35,267 nt of DNA from Sphingobium quisquiliarum P25. GTDB taxonomy: Bacteria > Pseudomonadota > Alphaproteobacteria > Sphingomonadales > Sphingomonadaceae. Below are positions 16,256 through 24,548 of this stretch, one piece after another. Position numbers and translations under genes: made by a program. The notes beneath the pieces are model-generated. The model saw only the letters and a list, made by a program, of their open reading frames with translations. It was not told where the DNA came from and did no database searches. The stretch spans positions 1 to 35,267 of the forward strand of contig NZ_ATHO01000141.1 in the NCBI RefSeq assembly GCF_000445065.1, given 5' to 3'. Numbering within the stretch: position 1 is the first letter of the stretch; each line of letters opens with the position of its first letter.

Positions 16256-17303
16256 TCGCGCGCCGTCCGTCATGGATGACCAGACGCGCATGCTGGCCGG
16301 AATCGCGGCCGAAGCCTTGCGTCATTGGGCGGGGGAGTTTGGCGAACCCAGCCTCATCAAATTTCGCGAAAATGCTGTCTTTTCCGTGCGCAATTCACAG
16401 GATCAGGCATTTGCGCTGCGCATCCACCGGCCCGGCTATCACAGCGCGCAGGCGCTGGATTCGGAACTGGCATGGATGAACGCGCTGGCGGCGAGCGGCC
16501 TTCATGTGCCGCATCCCCAGGCCTCCCTGACCGGCCATTACAGCGTCGCCTTCCAGACGCCCGATGCGCGGGAAACCCGTTATGCCGACCTGCTCGAATG
16601 GCTGGACGGCGAAACGCTGAGCGCCATAGAGGATCAGCCCGATTCCGACGAAGCACGGGTGGCCGGGCTCTACCGGAACCTTGGCGAAACGGCGGGCCGC
16701 CTGCATGAACATGGCGCGTCATGGTCGCCGCCCGCCGGTTTTCACCGCCATCATTGGGATGCCGAAGGGCTGACCGGCGACGCGCCGATCTGGGGACCCT
16801 TCTGGGACCTGGAATGGCTTTCCAGGGCCGAAGCCGCCCTGATCAGGGAAGCGCGCGCGGTTCTGGCGGAAGATCTGGGCAACATGCCCCGCGATCCGTC
16901 CTGCTATGGCCTGATCCACGCCGATCTTCTGTCCGACAATGTGGTGGTGCAGGGGTCCGACATCCGTCTGATCGACTTTGATGACGCCGGATGGGGCTGG
17001 CATATGTTCGAACTGGCGACGGCGCTGCATTTCCAGATCGGCAATCGTTCGTTCGAAGCCAAGCGTGACGCGCTGTTCACCGGCTATCGCAGCACGCGGG
17101 ATGTTCCCGGCAATTTCGAGGAGCAGCTGCCGCTGTTCCTGCTCGCCCGCAGCGTGACCTATCTCGGCTGGGTGGCGACGCGGCAGGAAACCGAAACGGC
17201 GCGCCAGCAGACGCGGTCGCTGATCGAACGCTGCTGCGACATAGCGCAGACTTATCTGGCCCAGCGCCGCACGCATCATTTTCTAACTGGACAGAGACGA
17301 TAA
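16248..17303 (+). CDS. APH/ChoK-fold kinase, predicted amino-alcohol kinase partner of the phospho-lyase
   Basis: A 351-residue aminoglycoside-phosphotransferase-fold kinase. The catalytic loop is GLIHADLLSDNVV, with His224, Asp226 and Asn231. The metal-binding DFD is at 243-245 within LIDFDDAGWGWHMFE. The N-terminal lobe contains the YADLLEWLDGETL region. The family phosphorylates hydroxyl groups of choline, aminoglycosides, hydroxylysine and related small amines. Starting at ATG 16248 gives an 8-base overlap (ATGTCTGA) with the PLP-enzyme stop codon, a sign of translational coupling. In known hydroxylysine catabolism an APH-fold kinase (HYKK) works with a phospho-lyase, which is the basis for pairing these two. 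True antibiotic resistance is unlikely in this context. The target molecule is inferred. Confidence 0.85.
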   Translation: MSDRAPSVMDDQTRMLAGIAAEALRHWAGEFGEPSLIKFRENAVFSVRNSQDQAFALRIHRPGYHSAQALDSELAWMNALAASGLHVPHPQASLTGHYSVAFQTPDARETRYADLLEWLDGETLSAIEDQPDSDEARVAGLYRNLGETAGRLHEHGASWSPPAGFHRHHWDAEGLTGDAPIWGPFWDLEWLSRAEAALIREARAVLAEDLGNMPRDPSCYGLIHADLLSDNVVVQGSDIRLIDFDDAGWGWHMFELATALHFQIGNRSFEAKRDALFTGYRSTRDVPGNFEEQLPLFLLARSVTYLGWVATRQETETARQQTRSLIERCCDIAQTYLAQRRTHHFLTGQRR

Positions 17304-17374
17304 CCAACTAATTATCAAAAATAACAAGATTACACGCAGGAAGAACACAACAATATTAGAAGAGGGACAATAAT

Positions 17375-19750
17375 ATGACCAACAAACCTTTATGGTGGAA
17401 GCTGACATCTTGCACATGCCTGATGCCAGTCGCCCTTTCCACGTCCGTGGCCTTCGCCCAGGGCGGCGCTGCGGCGCAGGATCAGGCTGGCGGGGACGGC
17501 GGCGAGATTATCGTCACCGCGACCAGGCAGGAAGTGACCCTGTCCAAGGTGCCTTTGAGCGTCGCCGCCTTCAATCAGGAAACTCTGGACCGCCAGGGTT
17601 CCCGTTCCGTCGACGACATCGCGCGCCTGACGCCCGGCGTTACCTTCTCGCGCGGCGACGCCCGCAATTCCGGCGCCGCCAACATCTCGATCCGCGGCAT
17701 TTCGTCGACGGCGGGCTCGGCGACCACCGGCATCTATATCGACGACACGCCGATCCAGACGCGCTCGCTGGGCTATGGCTCCTTCTCCAGCTTTCCCGCC
17801 GTGTTCGACCTTGATCGCGTCGAAATCCTGCGCGGTCCCCAGGGCACCTTGTTCGGTGCGGGATCGGAAGGCGGCACCGTCCGCTTCCTGACGCCGCAAC
17901 CGGACCTGGACGACTTCAAAATCTATGGCCGCGCGGAACTGGCGACGACCAAGAGCGGCGCGCCTAGCTATGAAATCGGCGCGGCGGCCAGCGCGCCCCT
18001 CGTCCCCGGCAAGCTGGCGGCGCGGGTCAGCGCCTATTACCGGCGCGACGGCGGCTATATCGACCGGGTCGATTATCGCACCGGAGACGTTCTGGACAAG
18101 AATTCCAACAGCCAGGGCACAGTGGTGTTCCAGGGCGCCATAGCCTGGCAGGCGACGGAACAGTTGAAGATCACCCCGTCTGTCTTCTTTCAGCGCGTAA
18201 ATAACGACGACGGCAACGCCTATTGGGAAAATCTGTCGGACCGCAGCGACAACGACTATCGCAACGGCAACGCGCTGGCGAACACCAATCATGACAGGTT
18301 CATCCTGCCCGCGCTGAAACTGGACTGGGAAGGCGACAAGGTCGCGCTGATCTCCAACACATCCTATTTCAGCCGTGACCAGTCCTCGGTCAGCGACTAT
18401 TCCAGTTTCGAAGCGTCGATCTGGGCCGGAAACCCCTTCTTCCCGCCGGAGATGGCGGCCGCATCCACCTTCACCAACACGCAGCGCAACTTCACGCAGG
18501 AAGTCCGGCTGCAATCGGCGGACCCGGATTCCCGCCTGACCTGGGTCGTCGGCGGCTTCTATTCGCATAACCGTCAGGAAGCGATCCAATATGTGGAGGA
18601 CACCTATCTCCCGACCCTGATCCAGCAGAATATCGGCATCAGCTTCGAACAGTTCTTCGGCCAGCCGCTGGTGGACGGGCGCTATACGTCCGTCATGGAC
18701 AAGGCGGTGACCATTGAAAAGCAACTTGCCGCCTTTGGCCAGGTCGACTTCGCCGTCACTCCGAAACTGAAACTGACCGTTGGCCTGCGCTATGCCAAGG
18801 CCAAGCTGGACGCATCTGCCAGCTTCGTCGGCCCCGTCATCGGCCCGCCCGTCAACGACCAGGGCGGCCAGAAGGAAAAGCCGCTCACCCCGAAATTCGG
18901 CCTTTCCTATCAGGCGAGCGAGGATACGCTGGTCTACGCCAACGCCGCGAAGGGCTACCGCATCGGCGGCTATAATTTCGCGGTCGGCCTTCCCTGCGGC
19001 GTTTCGTCCACCGGCACGCCGGTTCCGGGCACGGAACTTGGCGCGCTTGGCCTGACGAACCGGCCCGCCTTCTTCGATTCAGACAGCGTCTGGAGCTATG
19101 AAGCAGGCGCCAAGAGCAAGTTCCTCAATCGCAAGCTTTCCGTCGAAGCCAGCGCCTTCTGGATCGACTGGAAGAATATCCAGCAGACCGTGGCGCTGAA
19201 CGGGTGCGGCTTCAACTTCACGGACAATCTGGGATCGGCCACCAGCAAGGGCTTCGACGTCCAGTTCCAGCTGGCGGCGACGGACAACCTGACCATTGGC
19301 GGGTCGGTCGGCTACACCAAGGCGAAGTTCAACGACACGGTCCTCGCCGGGCCAAGCGCCACGCGAAACCTGGTGACCGAAGGCGACCTGATCGACCTTC
19401 ACCCGTGGCAGGTCTATCTGAATGCGCAGTACCGGTTCGACCTGATGGGCCAGCAGGCCTATATCCGGGGCGATTACCAGTATCTGAGCGCGCTCAAGGG
19501 AGAGACGGTCAACCTCAACCCGCTGAACGGCACCGCCGATCTCACCATCCCGGCCCAGCAGGAGGTGAACAACCTGTCGCTAAGGGCGGGCCTGTCCTTC
19601 GACGGTTTCGACCTGTCGGTGTTCGCGAACAATGTCACCAACGGCAGCGCGACCCTCGCCAGGTCGCATGATCCGGGCACCACGCTGTTCTTCCGCCGGG
19701 TGACGCAGCGGCCCCGCACTCTCGGCGTCACCGCCACATTCCGCTACTGA
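17375..19750 (+). CDS. TonB-dependent outer-membrane receptor 2
   Basis: A 791-residue receptor. Residues 1-29 form a signal peptide (cleavage near AFA-QGG), and the TonB-box-like GEIIVTATRQE lies at 43-53. The plug contains RGISSTAG and VEILRGPQGTLFGAGSEGGTVRF, and the barrel ends in LGVTATFRY with a terminal aromatic residue. A GAGGG ribosome site is 8 bases before ATG 17375. It follows the kinase after a 71-base A/T-rich spacer that may hold its own promoter. It precedes a secreted amidohydrolase, which suggests uptake of the amide-containing substrate or its product. It is clearly distinct in sequence from the receptor at 7782-9998 within the plug's variable loops. Ligand unknown. Confidence 0.93.
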   Translation: MTNKPLWWKLTSCTCLMPVALSTSVAFAQGGAAAQDQAGGDGGEIIVTATRQEVTLSKVPLSVAAFNQETLDRQGSRSVDDIARLTPGVTFSRGDARNSGAANISIRGISSTAGSATTGIYIDDTPIQTRSLGYGSFSSFPAVFDLDRVEILRGPQGTLFGAGSEGGTVRFLTPQPDLDDFKIYGRAELATTKSGAPSYEIGAAASAPLVPGKLAARVSAYYRRDGGYIDRVDYRTGDVLDKNSNSQGTVVFQGAIAWQATEQLKITPSVFFQRVNNDDGNAYWENLSDRSDNDYRNGNALANTNHDRFILPALKLDWEGDKVALISNTSYFSRDQSSVSDYSSFEASIWAGNPFFPPEMAAASTFTNTQRNFTQEVRLQSADPDSRLTWVVGGFYSHNRQEAIQYVEDTYLPTLIQQNIGISFEQFFGQPLVDGRYTSVMDKAVTIEKQLAAFGQVDFAVTPKLKLTVGLRYAKAKLDASASFVGPVIGPPVNDQGGQKEKPLTPKFGLSYQASEDTLVYANAAKGYRIGGYNFAVGLPCGVSSTGTPVPGTELGALGLTNRPAFFDSDSVWSYEAGAKSKFLNRKLSVEASAFWIDWKNIQQTVALNGCGFNFTDNLGSATSKGFDVQFQLAATDNLTIGGSVGYTKAKFNDTVLAGPSATRNLVTEGDLIDLHPWQVYLNAQYRFDLMGQQAYIRGDYQYLSALKGETVNLNPLNGTADLTIPAQQEVNNLSLRAGLSFDGFDLSVFANNVTNGSATLARSHDPGTTLFFRRVTQRPRTLGVTATFRY

Positions 19751-19812
19751 CCTGTCATTCCGGGCGCTGGCATGTGCCGGCGTCCGGTTCCCTTGCCGGA
19801 GTTCCCTTCACG

Positions 19813-21540
19813 ATGCAGCGCAAATATTCACGGACACGGATGATCGCGGCCCTGCTGGCCCTGTCCCTTCCCAGCATGGCCCAGGCCCAGTTCGGGGCGG
19901 AAGCACCGCCCCCGCCCCTTGCCGCCGACCTCATATTGAAGAACGGCCATGTCTGGACGCCGCAGGGCTGGGCAAAGGATGTAGTCATTTCCAAAGGCGT
20001 GATCATCGCGGTCGGGGACGGCGCAGCGGCGAAGGCCGCTCCCGGCGGCAAGGTCATCGACCTCAAGGGCAAGACGGTGCTGCCCGGCCTCCACGACCTG
20101 CATGTGCATCCCATGTCCGCTGGCCTGTCGGAACTGCAATGCCAGATCGAACCCACCAGCACGATGAAGCAGGCGCTGGACGCCGTTGCCGGATGCGTGA
20201 AGGGCAAGGCGCCGGGCGACTGGATCGTCGGCCGCGCCTATGAACCGGCGGCGCTGGGCGAAACGCCTTCCAAGGGCCTGCTCGACCGCATCGCGCCCAA
20301 CAACCCGGTATTGTTGACCGATGTCAGCATCCACAGCAGCTGGGCGAACAGCGCCGCGCTGAAGCTCGCCGGGATCACGCGCGACACGCCCAACCCGGAA
20401 GGCGGCATCATCGAACGCGACGCGAAGGGCGAGCCTACCGGCGTGCTGCGCGAAGCGGCCGCCAATCTCGTGCGGGTCAAGATTCCGCCGAGCAGCCGGG
20501 CCGTCAATGCAAAGGCGCTGCAATGGGCGCTGGACAAGATGCTGTTCTATGGCATCACCGGCTTTGAGGATGCGCTCGTCTCCCGCGGCGCCGCGCAGGC
20601 CTATGCCGATCTTGCCGACGCGGGCCAGCTCAAGCAGCATGTCAGGGCCTGCATGATCGCGGCCGATCAACAGCTCATCGCCCTGCGCCAGGTCTATGCG
20701 CGGCAACGCTTCGACCCCGGCTGCGTCAAGATATTGACGGACGGCGTGCCGACCGATGGCCATACGGCGGCCATGCTGGAGGATTATGTTCCCCATGCCG
20801 GGCCGCATGCCGACGCCGATCCCGCCCGCGCGAAGGGCCTGCTCCTGATACCCCCGGCCACGCTGAAGGCGGATGTCGTCCGCTATGATGGCATGGGCCT
20901 TGTGGTGAAGATGCACGCCGCGGGCGACGCCGCCGTCAGGGAAAGCCTGGACGCCATTCAGGCGGCGCGGGAAGCCCATGGCTTTTCGGGCCTTCAGCAT
21001 GAGGTCGCCCATGCCAGCTTCGTCGCGCCCGACGACCTGAAACGCGCCAGGGCAATCGGCGCGACGCTGGAATTTTCGCCCTATATCTGGTCGCCCTCCC
21101 CCATCGTCGACAACATCGTCACCGCCGTGGGCGATCAGCGCATGAAACGCTGGATTCCCATCCGCGAGGCGCTGGACGCCGGAGTCTTCACGGTCGCGGG
21201 ATCCGACTGGAACGTCATCCCTTCGGTCAATCCCTGGGCCGCGATCGAAACGCTCGTCACCCGGCGCGCGCCCGGCGGCGGGGGCGAACCGGCAGGACCA
21301 GCCGAGGCGATCACCTTGAAGGAAGCGGTCCGCATCTTCACGATCGACGGCGCGCGGCAGCTTGGGCGCGGCGACGAGACGGGAACCATCGAAACGGGCA
21401 AGCGCGCGGATCTGGTGATCATCGACCGGGACATCTTCAACGTGCCCATCACCACCGTGCATGACACCCGCGTGCTCATGACGCTGATCGACGGGGAAGT
21501 CGCCTATCAGGCGCCCGGCAACGGTCTGACCGCCCAATGA
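19813..21540 (+). CDS. Secreted amidohydrolase (YtcJ / amidohydrolase 3 family), copy 2
   Basis: A 575-residue paralog of the enzyme at 12272-13996. The signal peptide spans about residues 1-25 ([17 protein letters not shown], cleavage after AQA). The metal motif is HDLHVHP with His97 and His99. The [17 protein letters not shown] lysine segment, [17 protein letters not shown] and GSDWNV complete the site. The shared block [18 protein letters not shown] and the [10 protein letters not shown] segment show recent common ancestry with copy 1. The start is uncertain: ATG 19813 has GGAG 11 bases upstream, while a GTG at 19774 would add 13 residues before the signal peptide and is less likely. It acts in the periplasm on an unknown amide-type substrate. 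Confidence 0.9.
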   Translation: MQRKYSRTRMIAALLALSLPSMAQAQFGAEAPPPPLAADLILKNGHVWTPQGWAKDVVISKGVIIAVGDGAAAKAAPGGKVIDLKGKTVLPGLHDLHVHPMSAGLSELQCQIEPTSTMKQALDAVAGCVKGKAPGDWIVGRAYEPAALGETPSKGLLDRIAPNNPVLLTDVSIHSSWANSAALKLAGITRDTPNPEGGIIERDAKGEPTGVLREAAANLVRVKIPPSSRAVNAKALQWALDKMLFYGITGFEDALVSRGAAQAYADLADAGQLKQHVRACMIAADQQLIALRQVYARQRFDPGCVKILTDGVPTDGHTAAMLEDYVPHAGPHADADPARAKGLLLIPPATLKADVVRYDGMGLVVKMHAAGDAAVRESLDAIQAAREAHGFSGLQHEVAHASFVAPDDLKRARAIGATLEFSPYIWSPSPIVDNIVTAVGDQRMKRWIPIREALDAGVFTVAGSDWNVIPSVNPWAAIETLVTRRAPGGGGEPAGPAEAITLKEAVRIFTIDGARQLGRGDETGTIETGKRADLVIIDRDIFNVPITTVHDTRVLMTLIDGEVAYQAPGNGLTAQ

Positions 21541-21601
21541 CCCGGACGGCGGCTCGCTGGTCGCGGGCCGCCGCTCCCCTCCCTTGCTGAAGAAGAACGC
21601 G

Positions 21602-22909
21602 ATGCAAGATCCCATTCGCCGGCTCGATGCGCTCAACTACTACACCGCCACCCGCAAATATGACGACTCCTATCCCCGCCTGACGCAGGATCTGGACGCC
21701 GATGTCGTCGTGATCGGGGGCGGATTTTCCGGCATCAACACGGCGCTGGAACTGGCCGAACATGGCATCACCAACATCGTCGTGCTGGAAGGGCGGCATC
21801 TGGGCTATGGCGGCACCGGCCGCAACGGCGGACAGGTGATGGCTGGAATCGGCCACGACATCAATCTGGTCGCCCGCCATGTCGGGCCGGAAGGGATGAA
21901 GTCCCTTTTCCAGATCGCCAGCCTGGGCGCGGGCATATTGCGCGGCCGGGCGGAAAAATACGGCATCGATGCCGATGTCCATCGCGGCTATGGCTATCTC
22001 GCCACCAACGCGCGGCAGGAACGCACATTGCGCGCGTGGCAGGATGAATTCCGCGAAGCCGAGCCGGACGAAGACATAGAGTTGCTGACCGGACCGGCGG
22101 TGAAGGACGTCATCGGCTCCGGCGCTTATTGCGCCGTCCTGAAACATATGGGCGGCGGCCATGTCCATTCGCTGAACCTGCTGCTGGGCGAGGCGCGGGC
22201 GCTGACGGGCTACGGCGCGCGCATCTTCGAAAACAGCGAAGTGATCGAGGTCGAATATGGCGGCCGCATCCGCGTGCGCACGGGTTCGGGCAGCGTCACC
22301 GCGTCGAAGCTGCTCTGGGCCTGCGACAGTTTCCTGCGGCGGCTGGAGCCTTCGATCCACGCCAAGACCATCAACACCTATTCCTTCCAGATCGCGACCG
22401 ATCCGCTGCCCGACGATCTGGTGGCCCGGATCAGCCCCATTCGCGGCGCGTACAGCGACATCGCGCCGGTCATCAACTATTTCCGGGTGACGGCGGAAAA
22501 CAGGCTGCTGTTCGGCTCCGCGACCCGGTTCGTGGAATATTTCCCGCGCGACTATGCGGCATGGACACGCGCGCTGATGCTCCAGATATTCCCCTATCTG
22601 CGCGACACGGGAATAGCCTTTGCATGGGGCGGGCCGATGGCGTGCAGCGCCAACCTCTTCCCGCAGATCGGAACGCTGGAAGGCAGGCCCAACGCCTTCT
22701 TCGTTCAGGGCTATTCCGGTTTCGGCGTCACCCCTTCGCATATCGTGTGCAAGATACTGGCCGAAGGGATGAGCGAAGGATCGGCGCGATACGATCTCAT
22801 GAGTTCCATCCCGCACATGCGCATATTGGGCCGCGACCGGCTGCGACCAGCGGTGATGTCCGCCGCCAAGACCTGGCACCAGATCACCGGCTATTTTCAC
22901 GGCCGCTAA
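21602..22909 (+). CDS. DAO-family FAD oxidoreductase (gamma-glutamylputrescine oxidase PuuB-like)
   Basis: A 435-residue flavoenzyme that would oxidise an amine C-N bond to an imine or aldehyde. The dinucleotide motif is GGGFSG at 39-44 in ADVVVIGGGFSG, the GRNGGQV flavin-contact segment follows, and the C-terminal QGYSGFGVTPSH flavin-binding motif is typical of the DAO superfamily. The closest type I recognise is PuuB-like, which also includes several N-methyl and secondary amine oxidases. ATG 21602 is preferred; a TTG at 21584 would add six residues, and the ribosome site is weak (AAGAAG) for either. Only 61 bases follow the amidohydrolase and 16 precede the cupin, so the three form an operon. 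Substrate unknown. Confidence 0.85.
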   Translation: MQDPIRRLDALNYYTATRKYDDSYPRLTQDLDADVVVIGGGFSGINTALELAEHGITNIVVLEGRHLGYGGTGRNGGQVMAGIGHDINLVARHVGPEGMKSLFQIASLGAGILRGRAEKYGIDADVHRGYGYLATNARQERTLRAWQDEFREAEPDEDIELLTGPAVKDVIGSGAYCAVLKHMGGGHVHSLNLLLGEARALTGYGARIFENSEVIEVEYGGRIRVRTGSGSVTASKLLWACDSFLRRLEPSIHAKTINTYSFQIATDPLPDDLVARISPIRGAYSDIAPVINYFRVTAENRLLFGSATRFVEYFPRDYAAWTRALMLQIFPYLRDTGIAFAWGGPMACSANLFPQIGTLEGRPNAFFVQGYSGFGVTPSHIVCKILAEGMSEGSARYDLMSSIPHMRILGRDRLRPAVMSAAKTWHQITGYFHGR

Positions 22910-22925
22910 AGAAAGGAAGACTGTC

Positions 22926-23282
22926 ATGCACAAGTTCCAGCCGAATGACGTGCCCGATCTCGACCCATGGGGCACGCTTGCGGACCTGGGTTCCGAAGTC
23001 CTCGAAGGCGAAGGACTTGCTTTCGGGAAAATGGTGGCGGGCACGCCCGGCGCGCCCCTCTCCTGCGCCTTCTTCGCAACGGGCAAGGGACGGTTCCGCA
23101 TGACCTACCCGTTCAACGAACATGCCGTCGTGGTCGAAGGCAGCGCCACGCTGACCAACGAACTGACCGGCGAAGCCCAGACCTTCGCGCCCGGCGAGGC
23201 ATGGTATGTGGAAAAGGGAACGCCCGTCCTGTGGGAAATCCACAGCGACCGCTTCACCAAAAACTACTGCGCCATCGCGTAA
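22926..23282 (+). CDS. Small cupin-domain protein (Cupin_3/DUF861-like)
   Basis: A 118-residue single-domain cupin. The fold is seen in MTYPFNEHAVVVEGSATLTNE followed by FAPGEAWYVEKGTPVLWEIHSD, the two conserved cupin motifs (GxxxxHxH-type, partly degenerate, and PGDxxxxP-type). Members of this group often accompany amine oxidases such as PuuB-like enzymes and may bind or turn over a small product. AAAGGAAG lies a few bases before the ATG, 16 bases after the DAO stop, so it is translated from the same message. It is the last gene of the plus-strand block. Function beyond the fold is unknown. Confidence 0.8.
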   Translation: MHKFQPNDVPDLDPWGTLADLGSEVLEGEGLAFGKMVAGTPGAPLSCAFFATGKGRFRMTYPFNEHAVVVEGSATLTNELTGEAQTFAPGEAWYVEKGTPVLWEIHSDRFTKNYCAIA

Positions 23283-23306
23283 GGGGTCGCCCAACCATCT
23301 CTCCCG

Positions 23307-23425
23307 TTGGGCCGAGCGCACCCACCCCGTCCCCCTGAACACTTCCATTCTATTCGGCCTGAGCACCCCACTCCGTTCGGGCTGAGCCCACCACTCCGTT
23401 CGGGCTGAGCTTGTCGAAGCCCTCC
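23307..23425. repeat. Tandem 23-base repeat with sphingomonad-style tail
   Basis: Three units with a 23-base period begin at 23353, 23376 and 23399, each opening TTCGG(G/C)CTGAGC. A degenerate fourth unit starts at about 23307. The last unit runs into TTGTCGAAGCCC, a phrase I recognise as a frequent intergenic repeat in sphingomonad genomes (from memory). It lies between two convergent genes and probably has no coding role. Confidence 0.6.
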
Positions 23426-23457
23426 CTTCTAAAAGGAAGTGGAACCCTTCGAATGAC

Positions 23458-23486
23458 CGTCACCCCGGACCTGATCCGGGGTGACG
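23458..23486. terminator. Bidirectional terminator-like hairpin between cupin and luxR genes
   Basis: Perfect 12-base arms CGTCACCCCGGA and TCCGGGGTGACG enclose a 5-base loop (CCTGA). It separates the convergent cupin (plus) and LuxR (minus) genes and could terminate both, though it lacks a T-run. The CACCCCGGA-type hairpin is also a common repeat element in these genomes, from memory. Confidence 0.65.
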
Positions 23487-23528
23487 CTCTGAAAAGCCTT
23501 CCCATGGAGGGGCAGGTCTAAAACCCGC

Positions 23529-24278
23529 TCAACTCAAAAGATTTTCCAGAAGCTGCCCGGCACTGGAAATGCCGTAGCGCTCATAGGCGCGACGGCGATA
23601 GGTAAGCACGCTGGTTTCCGCCACGCCCAGATCGATCGCGGTCGCCTCCGCCGTCATGCCCGCCAGTGACCGGGCGCACACCTGCCGCTCGCGCGATGTC
23701 AGCCGCGGATAGGCGCGCGCGAGCCGGTGCTCGATCTTCTGGGTCAGGGACAGCCCGACCTCATCCCCCAGCAACTCGCCATGCCGTTTCAATATCGGCA
23801 GCGACAGCGCGGCGAGGGCGGCGAGCCGGTCCACCTGCGCCTCCCGCAGGCCGCGCCCGCAGTAGAAGCTCAGCACATAATGGCGGCTGCCATAGGTCTG
23901 GACGAAGGCGATCTTTTCCTTGAGCCCCGGCCGGTCGAAACATTCGCGGCGGTACAGGGGATCGTCGATGTCCTTGGCCGCGATGGACGCGGACATGATC
24001 GGCGCCTGTTCCGGCATGGTCCTCACCAGGCGCAGCAGAGGGTCCATGGCGTGAAAGCCGCTGGAATAGAGGGAAGCCCGCCTGCGCGACGACCCGCGAT
24101 GGCCCGATGAGGCGAGCTGCACCGGCGGCCCGTCATTGGCTATCCAGAAACCGAACAGTTCGTCCACGTCCGAAATGTCGTCGGCCGCCCGCAGGATGAC
24201 TTCGCCCAGCGACGCGGTGCCCAGCGCGCTGATGAGGGCTTCGTAATTCTTGTCCTGCCAAGCCGCCGCAACCGCCAT
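23529..24278 (-). CDS. LuxR-type transcriptional regulator 2
   Basis: A 249-residue protein with a C-terminal GerE-type helix-turn-helix at about 192-249: LTSRERQVCARSLAG, then AEATAIDLGVAETSVLTYRRRAYERYGI. The N-terminal ~175 residues form an unidentified sensor-like domain. AAGGAG lies 6 bases before ATG 24278. It is the last gene of the minus-strand homogentisate operon, 45 bases after the DUF2783-like gene, so it is probably co-transcribed and may regulate that operon and the divergent aldehyde dehydrogenase. It resembles LuxR 1 in layout only. Effector unknown. Confidence 0.87.
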   Translation of the reverse strand: MAVAAAWQDKNYEALISALGTASLGEVILRAADDISDVDELFGFWIANDGPPVQLASSGHRGSSRRRASLYSSGFHAMDPLLRLVRTMPEQAPIMSASIAAKDIDDPLYRRECFDRPGLKEKIAFVQTYGSRHYVLSFYCGRGLREAQVDRLAALAALSLPILKRHGELLGDEVGLSLTQKIEHRLARAYPRLTSRERQVCARSLAGMTAEATAIDLGVAETSVLTYRRRAYERYGISSAGQLLENLLS

Positions 24279-24323
24279 GTCCTGCTCCTTCAGGCAAGGC
24301 CCGAAGGCCGCCTGATGATGCTT

Positions 24324-24548
24324 TTAGGCCTGTTCTGTTGCCGATGAAATGGCCAAATGCGCAGCCTTCGCCGTGTCGATCGCCTCGGCCAGCACCTGCG
24401 GGTCGCCGATATGGTTGGCGAGCAGCAGGATGAGCTTGCTGTTGACGACCGCGCTGCGCCGCTCATCCAGCCCCTCGTGCAGGGCGGCCAGCCTGGCGTA
24501 CAGGCCGTCGGGGTCGGCGATATTGGGTTGCAGATTGAGCGCCGCCAT
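24324..24548 (-). CDS. Small DUF2783-like protein, probable partner of the FAD hydroxylase
   Basis: A 74-residue acidic helical protein beginning MAALNLQPNIADPDGLYARL and containing AHEGL-like and LILLLANHIGDPQVLAEA segments. From memory these match the DUF2783 family, which often sits next to FAD hydroxylases in homogentisate clusters. The ATG at 24548 shares one base with the stop codon of the FAD hydroxylase (TGATG), a strong sign of coupling. The 3-hydroxyphenylacetate 6-hydroxylase of Pseudomonas putida (MhaA plus small MhaB) is a precedent for a small protein required by the flavoenzyme; the homology to MhaB is an inference. It may couple NADH use to hydroxylation. Confidence 0.78.
   Translation of the reverse strand: MAALNLQPNIADPDGLYARLAALHEGLDERRSAVVNSKLILLLANHIGDPQVLAEAIDTAKAAHLAISSATEQA

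Noticed and set aside
16248-17303. Antibiotic-resistance phosphotransferase
   Set aside because: The APH fold is shared by many small-molecule kinases; overlap with the PLP enzyme and catabolic context favour an amino-alcohol kinase.
19828-21636. Long minus-strand open frame opposite the second amidohydrolase
   Set aside because: The plus strand encodes an amidohydrolase with full catalytic motifs; the opposite frame is unrelated to any family and rich in Arg and Gly.
21476-23101. Long minus-strand open frame opposite the DAO gene
   Set aside because: The plus strand holds the flavoenzyme with conserved FAD motifs; the minus frame is a shadow.
23307-23425. CRISPR-like tandem repeat
   Set aside because: The units are directly adjacent with no unique spacers and no cas genes are near.
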